Shown piece by piece: positions 47,151 through 54,843 of a stretch of 64,000 nucleotides of DNA. A program made the position numbers and the translations under genes. Each line of letters opens with the position of its first letter. Within the stretch, counting starts at the first letter, position 1. Origin of the DNA: Trichomonas vaginalis G3 (Eukaryota; Parabasalia; Trichomonadida; Trichomonadidae); contig NC_067206.1 of the NCBI RefSeq assembly GCF_026262505.1, positions 32,565,896-32,629,895 of the forward strand, given 5' to 3'. A model generated the notes under the pieces. It worked only from the letters and a program-made list of their open reading frames with translations. It was not told where the DNA came from and ran no database searches.

Positions 47151-47351
47151 ATGAGCTCCGAGTCACCGAGAAAACTTGGTCAGATGTTAGCAGCTTACTT
47201 CCCTGAGGAGGATGGAAGCGTTACATACATCAGGTTCAAAAACAACGAACCTGGAATTGCGTACCAAATTCGCAATTACATGACCATGGAAGAGTACGAA
47301 AGGTTTCTACAAGAGAAACCAGCTCTAAACAACTCAGAAAAGAAAGAGTAA
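47151..47351 (+). CDS. Mav-C part: 66-residue unknown protein
   Basis: MSSESPRKLGQMLAAYFPEE, VTYIRFKNNEPGIAYQIRNY, ending NNSEKKE. Small alpha/beta protein. Leader GTGACATTTTT before the ATG. Confidence 0.5.
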   Translation: MSSESPRKLGQMLAAYFPEEDGSVTYIRFKNNEPGIAYQIRNYMTMEEYERFLQEKPALNNSEKKE

Positions 47352-47379
47352 AAAGTTTAATTCGTAATTGTTTATTTTT

Positions 47380-47964
47380 TTACTTGTAAGGGCAAGCTGC
47401 AAGTATGAAGTCGACTATCTCCGTCTTTGTTTTGACGAGCTGGACGGCTCTTGCGAGTACGCCTGTTTTGCGGTCTCCAGCTGGTGTCTGACCTTCGTAA
47501 TTGCGCATGTTCTTGAGAGCTCCAACTGTAAATGGTTGTAGGATGAAGAGTCTCTCAGACTGCTTGAGGTAGTCTTCACGGTCACGAACCGAATCTGTGG
47601 TACGAGTCGAATCGGTCGATTTGAGGGAAGAGACTGAAAGCCTGTCGTCTTCCATTGGAGCTGTAGCATACTCTTTGCGTAAGCGGTTCAGACCTTCTTC
47701 GAAGTCTTGGTCTCTCTTCGATTGAGATTGGAATTGGAATTGCTGAGGTGGAGCTTGCTGGAACAACCAAGGGTTGGGGAAGTAAGGCATAGGCTGAGGA
47801 GGGTAGTTCGGGAAGCCTTGTGGTGGGTAGTAACCTTGAGGTGGAAATTGGTAGTAATTCGGAGGTACTTGCTGGAACTGAGGTTGCTGAGGAGACTGTT
47901 GTGGTTCTGCAGCTTTCGGTTCTTCTGGCTTTGGAAGGCATTCAGGAAGAGGAACGTCAGTCAT
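47380..47964 (-). CDS. Mav-C part: 194-residue Pro/Gln/Tyr-rich protein
   Basis: MTDVPLPECLPKPEEPKAAE leads into a low-complexity part (QGYYPPQGFPNYPPQPMPYF). The folded-looking C-terminal part has RDQDFEEGLNRLRKEYATAP, LSVSSLKSTDSTRTTDSVRD and VQLVKTKTEIVDFILAACPY. The PPxY-like and PxxP-like content could recruit host WW or SH3 domains, as in late-domain proteins; that is inference. Divergent from the gene at 48234 across a minisatellite. Confidence 0.5.
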   Translation of the reverse strand: MTDVPLPECLPKPEEPKAAEPQQSPQQPQFQQVPPNYYQFPPQGYYPPQGFPNYPPQPMPYFPNPWLFQQAPPQQFQFQSQSKRDQDFEEGLNRLRKEYATAPMEDDRLSVSSLKSTDSTRTTDSVRDREDYLKQSERLFILQPFTVGALKNMRNYEGQTPAGDRKTGVLARAVQLVKTKTEIVDFILAACPYK

Positions 47965-47976
47965 CCGTTTGTGTCC

Positions 47977-48108
47977 TGTCGGAAGGAAAAATTTTTCCTG
48001 TCGGATGGAAGAACTTTTTCTGTCGGAAGGAAAAACTTTTTCTGTCGGAAGGAAAAACTTTTTCTGTCGGAAGGAAAAACTTTTTCTGTCGGAAGGAAAA
48101 ACTTTTTC
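47977..48108. repeat. 22-bp minisatellite, six copies, in a divergent promoter region
   Basis: TGTCGGAAGGAAAAACTTTT begins at 47977, 47999, 48021, 48043, 48065 and 48087. Each unit contains the near-palindrome GAAAAACTTTTTC. Diverged units recur at about 48184-48240. It fills the space between two opposed genes (starts 47964 and 48234). Confidence 0.92.
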
Positions 48109-48233
48109 TGAAGTTCGACCAAAAAGTTCTCAATTTTCGAAAATTTGAATGGTTTACGGACGGACAACTGGAAGAGTTCTTCCTGTCGTCGGGAAAAATT
48201 TTTCCCTTTGTCGGGAAAATATTTTCCTGTCGG

Positions 48234-48608
48234 ATGGAAGAACTTGGAATGCAAGAAAGACTTGACGAGGCAATTTACCTAATTGAAATTAACGACTGCG
48301 TAAAAGACTACTTGCGCAAGGTAATGAAGCCCAAGGTCAAGTTCATCACTATTTCTGGAAGGTCTACACTTCAGCTCGAGACTTCGACTGGAATTCCAAT
48401 TCAAATACCAGACGGGACAGCCTACGATGGCATAAAGGACGCCAAAAGAGAAGCTCTTGTTAAGTTCCTAAACAAACGTCCTTGGATAAAAATACCAAAC
48501 AAGGAGAACCCCATACCCCATATGAAATTGGCAATTCAGTCTCTCCTTCACTTCTCTGGTCAACCATTCTTTATAACTACAGAAGGCGACATTCAGCCAG
48601 TTCAGTAA
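48234..48608 (+). CDS. Mav-C part: 124-residue unknown protein
   Basis: ATG at 48234 gives MEELGMQERLDEAIYLIEIN, then VMKPKVKFITISGRSTLQLE, AKREALVKFLNKRPWIKIPN and LAIQSLLHFSGQPFFITTEG. The longer frame upstream only reads through the minisatellite. Compact alpha/beta protein with basic patches; no family recognised. Confidence 0.5.
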   Translation: MEELGMQERLDEAIYLIEINDCVKDYLRKVMKPKVKFITISGRSTLQLETSTGIPIQIPDGTAYDGIKDAKREALVKFLNKRPWIKIPNKENPIPHMKLAIQSLLHFSGQPFFITTEGDIQPVQ

Positions 48609-48633
48609 ACATCTCATTTTAACTCACTTTTTT

Positions 48634-48918
48634 ATGTTTTTACTCACACTCGTACTCACCAGGTATGAGTACAACTATTTCAACTGTGAACCTTGTATTG
48701 ACCGGTCTTCCTGTAAATGCAAGTTTGGTCAATACACAGTTTATGGTGGCAAGAAAGACAGTGGGGAATGTTATTCTGACATCTGTTGTTGCGCTCGAGA
48801 GAGAATTGAAATTCCAGACCCAACTCCAACAAGAACTCTCAAGTTGCCAAAGACTCATGTGAAGAAGAAGTCATATAACAAAGCACTTATAGCCATCTAT
48901 ATGGCACGTTTAGAGTAA
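48634..48918 (+). CDS. Mav-C part: 94-residue Cys-rich protein
   Basis: MFLLTLVLTRYEYNYFNCEP, then a cluster of eight cysteines within about 40 residues (NCEPC, CKCKF, GECYSDICCCARE) and a basic end (HVKKKSYNKALIAIYMARLE). It could be a zinc-binding domain or, with the hydrophobic start as signal peptide, a secreted disulfide-rich domain. I cannot decide between them. Confidence 0.5.
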   Translation: MFLLTLVLTRYEYNYFNCEPCIDRSSCKCKFGQYTVYGGKKDSGECYSDICCCARERIEIPDPTPTRTLKLPKTHVKKKSYNKALIAIYMARLE

Positions 48919-48941
48919 AAACATTTTTTTTCATTTTTTGA

Positions 48942-49481
48942 ATGAAGCAAGTTAAATTCGTCCCACACCAATCTCAATGGACCGATGAAGAGTTTCAAGC
49001 CATGGTTGAAGGCGTTGAGAACGACATAGACGGCGAACTTGAAGGAGCTCAAACCACAATTGCAACCAAAATTGCAGAAGTCAAGGAACAGATAGCTCCA
49101 CTTAAAGCTACCAAAGCTACTCTTGACCTCATGGATACTTACCGTTTAGAAGTAAAGAGTGGAATAAGACAATTAAAATTGAAACTTCTAAACTACGAAG
49201 CTATACTCCAAAAGTTAGCAGAAATGAGAAGACTTTACCAGAGCTACTTACATGTAAGGGACTTACCTTCAAGCAGTCCGACCAAAGCTGAATTTTCTGA
49301 CATTGTCCCAATTTTGTCCGAAAGTCAGCTCAGATGTTTTGAACTGCTCCCAACATATCCAGAATATGAAAATTTGCCTGAACTCTTTCGGTTCCTCAAA
49401 AAACGTTTTTTGGTTCTCATGTTCGAAACTTTATCGGAAGAGACAACAAACGTTCAGAAGAAGAGCAAGATATTATCTTAA
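48942..49481 (+). CDS. Mav-C part: 179-residue coiled-coil protein
   Basis: MKQVKFVPHQSQWTDEEFQA, then heptad-rich helices (TTIATKIAEVKEQIAPLKAT; RQLKLKLLNYEAILQKLAEM). C-terminal part LSESQLRCFELLPTYPEYEN. No family recognised. Similar coiled-coil neighbour follows. Confidence 0.5.
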   Translation: MKQVKFVPHQSQWTDEEFQAMVEGVENDIDGELEGAQTTIATKIAEVKEQIAPLKATKATLDLMDTYRLEVKSGIRQLKLKLLNYEAILQKLAEMRRLYQSYLHVRDLPSSSPTKAEFSDIVPILSESQLRCFELLPTYPEYENLPELFRFLKKRFLVLMFETLSEETTNVQKKSKILS

Positions 49482-49557
49482 ACTTGTTGTATGACTTAAC
49501 TGTCATAACCAGCTTTTTGAAGTAAAACCGTCATTCTCAAACCACTTCATTTTTTCG

Positions 49558-50229
49558 ATGTCCGAACAAGCACCGAAGCCAAACTCAATGGAAGATGTCC
49601 TTTCAAGGTTGCCAGACAAGCGGCCAGTTCAACTTCAAATTATGAATTTGAAAGCTCATCTGACAAACACCATTAAGACTCTCCAAAGTAGTCTTATGAC
49701 AGAGATGACCAATCTCAAAGCCGATGTCCTCATGAACCAAGCTTCCAATGAGAAAGTCCTGAACGATTTCTCAGAATCGTTGCGCAATTACGAGAGAGAG
49801 AACCGAGACCTTGCCAGACTCATCTACCGTTTCTTCGAAGAGATAGACGCCATCTGGAAGGTACTCGGAAAGGACAGAACATGCAACACCGTACTTCGTG
49901 AGTACCAAATTGAAGAAGGAATTGTCGAGGAAGAAGAAGAAGAGAAACACGAAGAAGAGGAAGTTTGGGCAACCCTTGTTGCCGATGACGCTTACGAAAT
50001 TCCCCAACCCTACCCATACCAAATCCGCAACAAGGAGACAGGCAAGGTTCTTACCCCAGTCCTCAACAACTTGGGACACTTGAACCTTAACCTTCGGAAT
50101 CGCGGTTCAATCTCCATGGGCAAGCTTGTCGCAATTCAATGGGTTCCAAATCCAGACAAGAAGACGAAGGTCAGACACATTGACGGTGACAAGCTCAACA
50201 ACCATAAGGAGAACCTCGAGTGGTTCTAA
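49558..50229 (+). CDS. Mav-C part: coiled-coil protein with C-terminal HNH-type domain
   Basis: One open frame of 223 residues. Residues 1-110 are helical (LKAHLTNTIKTLQSSLMTEM), then comes an acidic linker (EEEEEEKHEEEE). The C-terminal 75 residues have the order of phage HNH_3 homing-type nucleases: a Tyr-Gln-Ile strand, GKVLTPVLNNLGHLNLNL, LVAIQWVPNPDKKTKVRHID and GDKLNNHKENLEWF. The H-x-DG-x(2)-NN-x(4)-NLEW pattern is diagnostic for that family, which binds and cuts DNA. Fusion to a coiled coil and the acidic linker are unusual. Confidence 0.72.
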   Translation: MSEQAPKPNSMEDVLSRLPDKRPVQLQIMNLKAHLTNTIKTLQSSLMTEMTNLKADVLMNQASNEKVLNDFSESLRNYERENRDLARLIYRFFEEIDAIWKVLGKDRTCNTVLREYQIEEGIVEEEEEEKHEEEEVWATLVADDAYEIPQPYPYQIRNKETGKVLTPVLNNLGHLNLNLRNRGSISMGKLVAIQWVPNPDKKTKVRHIDGDKLNNHKENLEWF

Positions 50230-50276
50230 GAGTAAAAAAATTATTTTAGGGGGAAACCCCAAGTAAATTTAAGTTT

Positions 50277-50534
50277 TTATTTTTGGTATTGGTACCAATT
50301 TTGGAATGTAAAGACCACATCCCAACCTCTGTACGTGAGTCTTGGGTCCACGTCTAAGACCCTTCTGTAGCAATTCCAAGCCCGAGCAAATTCAATTGTC
50401 AACCACTCGTCTCCTCTGTAGTCTTCAATCCATTCTTTGAAGAGACGGTTGAGTTCGAGCCTGGAATATCTCTTGCCTGGGTCCGAGACCAACATTTGGT
50501 TGAACTGGACGAAGCGCTCAGGGATGTACGCCAT
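50277..50534 (-). CDS. Mav-C part: 85-residue unknown protein
   Basis: ATG at 50534 gives MAYIPERFVQFNQMLVSDPG, KRYSRLELNRLFKEWIEDYR, RLTYRGWDVVFTFQNWYQYQ. The helix-turn pattern SRLELNRLFKEW resembles winged-helix domains that accompany viral helicases; weak. It lies directly downstream of the HNH gene in tail-to-tail orientation and upstream the PolB gene follows on the same strand. Confidence 0.45.
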   Translation of the reverse strand: MAYIPERFVQFNQMLVSDPGKRYSRLELNRLFKEWIEDYRGDEWLTIEFARAWNCYRRVLDVDPRLTYRGWDVVFTFQNWYQYQK

Positions 50535-50566
50535 TAAAAAAAATGTCACTTTTTTGAAAAACGTTT

Positions 50567-52720
50567 TTACTTCATGCAATGTTTTATTTCTGTGCCATCT
50601 TCAAGTATGCCCCAATATTTCCTTTTCGATATTACATGAACTTCGGAAAATACCTTATCTAGCTTAAAACAGCCCATCTTTTCACCGACTAAACCCATTT
50701 CAATGAGTTTGTTATAGCCTTCTTCGTTCGTCATGAGTGCGTCAATGTTCTCATAGTAAACCTTGACTTTCGATTTGACTTCGGAGAAGAATTTGTTGTA
50801 CTCGTCAAGGACTGCCTTTGCGAACTGAGGGTAAGACCAATGTTCGACAATAGGTTTTAATGTGGTTACTAAGCCACTTTGACCTTGAGTGAATTCGTAC
50901 TTCAAAACAAAAGGAGAAAACCTTTCAACAAAGTTGTCGACCTTCTCATAATGTTTACTCTTCATCTCTTGAGGTTTCTTAATGGAATATCCCCATGTCG
51001 AATTCATAAGCAATTTGAGTGTCATTGCAAGTTTGGGGTTTGAAGCTTTCCTAATATCATACAGTTGTTGTATGACTTTTCCAACTGTATAGTTCCTTCC
51101 CGGGAACTCACCATCTTCGTTTGGAATTCCAGTCGGAATATATTGGACAAACCTCATGTATGCAGCGTTAAGGTCGACATAGTATATCTTTTCATCTGAG
51201 TCGAACTTGTCGCAACCAATTGGTCCAGTTTGTGGAAATTCAAGTGAGTCTCTTATCTTCTGAGAAACTTCTCCTGTTATCTCATAAACATCGTCGAAGC
51301 AACCTGTTTCATATAAAACCTTCTGACCTAACTCAGATGCTCTCCAATACAATTTGACGTCAATTGGATGTCTCAATGGAAGTTTGTTTATAGCATCTTG
51401 AAGTTCTTGCAACCTCATTGGAAGTTCTTCTGGTTCAGGTTGGTATCCGAACATACCAACTCCTTGTGGAACTGTGTACTTCTTTTGTACTAGAACTTTG
51501 TCTGGAACAACTTTTGGTCTTGCTAACAATGAAAAGTTTGTTTCGTCTTTTGGTACAAAAGTTTCTGTCAGCTTGTCATCTGGAATTGGTTCCAACAAAC
51601 CTTTCTCGAAAAGAATGTTTACAGCTCTGACAATGTTGCACTTACTTTTACCAAAGAATGGGTTTGTAAGACTTTCGTTCAACATGAAGTGGTTGTGGAC
51701 AATTACAATCTTCAACCATGGTAAGTCTTTGTCAACAACATAGTCGTCATGTGAAGAACCTTTAGCTGTAGGTATGTTGACTCGGATATTGACATTTGCC
51801 AACGGTGCAATTTTTGCCAATTGACCTCTGAGAATGTACCTTGTCTTCACACATGACTCAAGATACTTCATCTTCTCATCTGTAACAAGACCAGAGTTCC
51901 TGAGACATGTAAGAATGCAAGGTTCGTTGACAATTGTTTCAATTGAATTGTAAATTCCATACCTTGTCAAGTCAATGTCAGACTTATTTATGAACGGGAA
52001 GTATCCAGCATGTTGTCTGACTGCTTGAGGGTTAGGTTGGTACCATTCGAACTTGACACTTGCAATTCCTTCAATTGCATTCAAAATGTCTGAGTCGGAG
52101 TCAACCATTTGTTCTCTCTTTGTAGTCTTGAAAGCGTCAAGAAGTTTTGCGGCTGTTTGTTCATTGCCATGTGCATAGTAAATGTGACCATCCAAATCTG
52201 TTATGGTCAATCTGAGATTGTGTCCTTTCTTATTTCCGTCTTGAATTGCAGCAAGTACTCCCATGAAGCCTTCTTTGTTCTTTCCTTCGTCAAAGTTTAC
52301 TGTAAAGGTTCGACCAGATGTAATTTGACTTCTAACTTCACGATACTTTTCATATGCATATCTTGTTCTTTCCATGGGAGCATGTGCGTCTTCACCTTTT
52401 CCTTTTTTCCTTCTCAAAGGATGCAATTGTTCGTCATGTTTCCAGTAGAATCTGGCAAAGCCGTCGTGTCCTTCAACTTGAGGTTCACTAACATCGAAAG
52501 GCATGTCCATAAGACGTTCTTCTTCTAACCTCTCTAGTCTGTTTGGATAATTGGCACGTGCTGTTTCCAAATCCATTTCGTAGCGAAGACCAGACAATTT
52601 GTCATAGACTTTTATGGGTCTTCCCTTCCTATATTTAAAATTCTTCGAAACTCTCCAACCATATCTTTGTAACTCTGCTTTTATTCTAGCAGACTTTCTA
52701 TCCATTCTATATGGGGGCAT
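50567..52720 (-). CDS. Mav-C part: divergent type B DNA polymerase
   Basis: ATG at 52720 gives MPPYRMDRKSARIKAELQRY. Palm-type motifs in order: YYVDLNAAYMRFVQYIPTGI (A region), KLLMNSTWGYSIKKPQEMK (B region, NS-x-(Y/W)-G), YYENIDALMT (C region). The exonuclease motifs so clear in Mav-A and Mav-D are not evident. N-terminal half: basic start, then ITDLDGHIYYAHGNEQTAAK. It belongs to the viral/organellar protein-primed PolB group (DNA_pol_B_2 type), but to another lineage than the A/D enzyme. Leader TTTTTATAAAA before the ATG as for the helicase. Confidence 0.72.
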   Translation of the reverse strand: MPPYRMDRKSARIKAELQRYGWRVSKNFKYRKGRPIKVYDKLSGLRYEMDLETARANYPNRLERLEEERLMDMPFDVSEPQVEGHDGFARFYWKHDEQLHPLRRKKGKGEDAHAPMERTRYAYEKYREVRSQITSGRTFTVNFDEGKNKEGFMGVLAAIQDGNKKGHNLRLTITDLDGHIYYAHGNEQTAAKLLDAFKTTKREQMVDSDSDILNAIEGIASVKFEWYQPNPQAVRQHAGYFPFINKSDIDLTRYGIYNSIETIVNEPCILTCLRNSGLVTDEKMKYLESCVKTRYILRGQLAKIAPLANVNIRVNIPTAKGSSHDDYVVDKDLPWLKIVIVHNHFMLNESLTNPFFGKSKCNIVRAVNILFEKGLLEPIPDDKLTETFVPKDETNFSLLARPKVVPDKVLVQKKYTVPQGVGMFGYQPEPEELPMRLQELQDAINKLPLRHPIDVKLYWRASELGQKVLYETGCFDDVYEITGEVSQKIRDSLEFPQTGPIGCDKFDSDEKIYYVDLNAAYMRFVQYIPTGIPNEDGEFPGRNYTVGKVIQQLYDIRKASNPKLAMTLKLLMNSTWGYSIKKPQEMKSKHYEKVDNFVERFSPFVLKYEFTQGQSGLVTTLKPIVEHWSYPQFAKAVLDEYNKFFSEVKSKVKVYYENIDALMTNEEGYNKLIEMGLVGEKMGCFKLDKVFSEVHVISKRKYWGILEDGTEIKHCMK

Positions 52721-52749
52721 TTTTATAAAAATAAAAAATATTTTTTTCT

Positions 52750-53334
52750 TTACTTTACATAACCGCCTGCTGCCATAAGTCTTTGACGCCAACCCATACC
52801 AGCTAATGAAGGTTGACTTGGTTTAGTTTGGAAACTAAACTTTGGTTTTGGTTTATCTTCAGTTTTTGGTTTTTCTTCTTCTATCGGTTTTTCGTCACTT
52901 TTCGGTTCCTCTGACTTTACTTCACTTGCAGGAACAGTTGTGTCGTCAACATCTTCATAAATATCATATGCCATTTGTTTTTGTTTTCCTTTCAACTTTT
53001 TGTGTTTGTTGTAAAGTTTAGAATATTTCGACTCTAAGTCAATGAGATGTTCTATAATGAACTGTTGGTCAGTGAAGTAAACTTTTCCATCTGTTGTCTC
53101 GAAAGCTCCTTCAGACTTCAATATTTTATTTGTGAGAGTCTGTTTCTTTTTTGAGATACTAGCCGTTCCATTTCTATGAAAAGTGACTTTATAGTTAGGG
53201 TTTGTATTTCCAGACCTGGCACTTTCTATTATTGAATTTTTCTCTTCATCTGTAAGTTCTTTGACAGGTTTTGACAATGGTTCTGAACTTTTTGTTTGTG
53301 GTGTCAAATCTACCGTTTCAACTTCTTCGGTCAT
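52750..53334 (-). CDS. Mav-C part: 194-residue protein with shared small beta domain
   Basis: MTEEVETVDLTPQTKSSEPL; a block IIESARSGNTNPNYKVTFHR followed by NGTASISKKKQTL; coiled helix LIDLESKYSKLYNKHKKLKG; Pro/Lys/Glu-rich linker; end LAGMGWRQRLMAAGGYVK. The block matches in layout a block in Mav-D 57674-58102 and 55299-55535. Probably a small virion or core protein; inference. Confidence 0.5.
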   Translation of the reverse strand: MTEEVETVDLTPQTKSSEPLSKPVKELTDEEKNSIIESARSGNTNPNYKVTFHRNGTASISKKKQTLTNKILKSEGAFETTDGKVYFTDQQFIIEHLIDLESKYSKLYNKHKKLKGKQKQMAYDIYEDVDDTTVPASEVKSEEPKSDEKPIEEEKPKTEDKPKPKFSFQTKPSQPSLAGMGWRQRLMAAGGYVK

Positions 53335-53353
53335 TTCATCTCAGTAAAAAATT

Positions 53354-53518
53354 TTAGTTTGGTTTGTTTTCAACTGGTTGTTGTTGTGGAGGTGGGATGG
53401 TTCCTTTAATAATATCATTCAGTTTCACATGCTGAGCCTGACTATATGGTATCGGTTTAAATGCTGGAAGCCGACAAATCCATCTTGAACTCATTTGTCT
53501 CAATGCTGCATTGTTCAT
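53354..53518 (-). CDS. Mav-C part: 54-residue small protein
   Basis: ATG at 53518: MNNAALRQMSSRWICRLPAF, then PYSQAQHVKLNDIIKG and a Pro/Gln end. Preceded by TTTTTTATTGAGATGAA, nearly identical to the leader of the gene at 53334 (TTTTTTACTGAGATGAA). The matching leader supports a real gene despite its size. Confidence 0.55.
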   Translation of the reverse strand: MNNAALRQMSSRWICRLPAFKPIPYSQAQHVKLNDIIKGTIPPPQQQPVENKPN

Positions 53519-53537
53519 TTCATCTCAATAAAAAACC

Positions 53538-53939
53538 TTACATTTCCCAAGTTTGAGGTGGTTGCGGTTGGTTATTGCTTACCCATTGTTGTGCATAGTT
53601 ATATCCTCTGTTAAAGAATCTTTCACCTTGGTCCATATAGTGTCCTGCTTGGTTATAGTAGTCATTTGCTTTGTTATAATAGTTTCCTGCTTGTCTTCCT
53701 ACATTGTCCATCCATCCTTGAACTTTTCCTCTTGTTTCAGGATTTGGAATAAGATTTGTTGCATCTCGTGCTACATCCCAACCTTTCTGTACAGTTTGTA
53801 TAATAGGTTGTGCTTTCTCTTTAAGTATACCTAATGTACTCAAAATCTTCCTTCCAATTCCAAATGCACCTCTGGCTATTGTTCCCACTGCGGGTAAAAA
53901 TCTGGATGCAACTCCTGCTAATGCGCCAAATAAACCCAT
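53538..53939 (-). CDS. Mav-C part: 133-residue protein with amphipathic N-terminus (pVI-like candidate)
   Basis: MGLFGALAGVASRFLPAVGT IARGAFGIGRKIL is a Gly/Ala/Leu amphipathic helix, like membrane-lytic N-termini of adenovirus pVI. A polar helical part follows, with repeated YYNKANDYYNQAGHYMDQGE and a Gln/Pro-rich end (NNQPQPPQTWEM). Divergent from the integrase gene across 17 bp. The membrane-disruption role is an analogy. Confidence 0.5.
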   Translation of the reverse strand: MGLFGALAGVASRFLPAVGTIARGAFGIGRKILSTLGILKEKAQPIIQTVQKGWDVARDATNLIPNPETRGKVQGWMDNVGRQAGNYYNKANDYYNQAGHYMDQGERFFNRGYNYAQQWVSNNQPQPPQTWEM

Positions 53940-53956
53940 TTCTTACAGGGTAAAAA

Positions 53957-54637
53957 ATGACGAATCCAAACAAGGACCCCTATGTTTCTAAAGCGACAAA
54001 GAAAGCACTCATGATAAAAATCTTTAGTTCAACACCAAATGCTTGGTTTATGGATATCTTGGAAAACATTCCGAGAGTTAGAACAGATGGGCCACCATAC
54101 TGGTTAATATATGTTGGTCAAAACACAAGATACTGTGAAGCCATATCATTACAGTCCAAAGCTATTTTAGATATCTTAGCAGCTTTGACAATATTCGTTG
54201 ACAAATACCATCCAACAAAACTGACATCTGACTGTGAAAGTTCTTTCAAATCAGATGATGTAAAAAACTATCTGCGTTCAAAAAATGTAAACCAATATTT
54301 CATTGTCGACCAAAACCATTCTGCTCTTGGTGTCATTGACGGATGTATAAAAATGTTAAGAGACTTAAACCAACCACAAGGTGGTGAAGCAAATGAAATG
54401 TCATATGACGACAAATATAGACACTTCTCCATGGCAAAGATGAGACAAGTTTTAAATATTTACAATAACCGTAAACAAAAAGGTTTGGGAAACCACTCCC
54501 CCGAAGAAATGAAAAACAACCCTGACTTAGAGAAAGACTATATATTTAATAATTTAGTCAAAAGAGACAAACAAGAAAGAATGCCGGGCTTCAAACTTCA
54601 GAAAGGTGACAAAGTAAAAATAGAAATACCTAAACGC
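53957..54637 (+). CDS. Mav-C part: Maverick integrase, portion left of the Mav-D insertion
   Basis: MTNPNKDPYVSKATKKALMI; rve core with WFMDILENIPR, TSDCESSFKSDDVKNYLRSK and GVIDGCIKMLRDLNQP, then FKLQKGDKVKIEIPKR. Compared with Mav-B it is followed not by the SH3/chromo-like region but by the tip of Mav-D (AGTTAGTATAC). The gene is thus the insertion site of D. Confidence 0.85.
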
Positions 54638-54646
54638 AGTTAGTAT

Positions 54647-54695
54647 ACATATATTGTGTACTGAGGCACTGCGCGCCTCCTTACACATTATATGT
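54647..54695 (+). repeat. Left tip hairpin of Mav-D (20-bp stem, 9-nt loop)
   Basis: Arm 54647-54666 pairs with 54676-54695 with three mismatches around loop CACTGCGCG, starting 9 bp from the tip. The stem differs from that of Mav-B at eight positions, and at five of those both strands changed together. Confidence 0.88.
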
Positions 54696-54843
54696 GAATT
54701 TGACATTTTACAAAACCGTTAACGTATATTTTACAACACAAACACAAACACCAATTTAACCTTAAATATTTATAAAGCCGTCAACCACTTCACCTCACTA
54801 ACGTTTTCACAAACGACTTCACTACTGTAAAAAATAAACGTTC

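Larger units (their letters stand above)
35295..54637. mobile_element. Mav-C: Maverick/Polinton element, interrupted on the right by Mav-D
   Basis: The left tip is placed at about 35295 (AGTATCATATAAGG), followed by a GC-rich hairpin as in the other elements; the exact base is uncertain. Parts seen: unknown Glu-rich gene, Pro/Gln-rich coiled-coil gene, gene with nuclear-localisation-like tail, major capsid protein, small genes, SF3 helicase, ATPase, a block of small genes including an HNH protein, a divergent PolB, small structural candidates and integrase. Mav-D is inserted in the integrase gene, and the right terminus of C must lie beyond D, outside the window. Broken, perhaps half a dozen breaks. 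Confidence 0.85.

Noticed and set aside
47582-47941. Ser/Arg-rich frames opposite or beside the Pro/Tyr gene
   Set aside because: Alternate frames of 47380-47964 without an independent leader.
47977-48108. CRISPR or telomere repeat
   Set aside because: 22-bp direct repeats without spacers; a minisatellite fits better.
47707-48111. Plus-strand frame through the minisatellite
   Set aside because: Arg/Leu-rich shadow followed by repeat translation; the supported gene starts at 48234.
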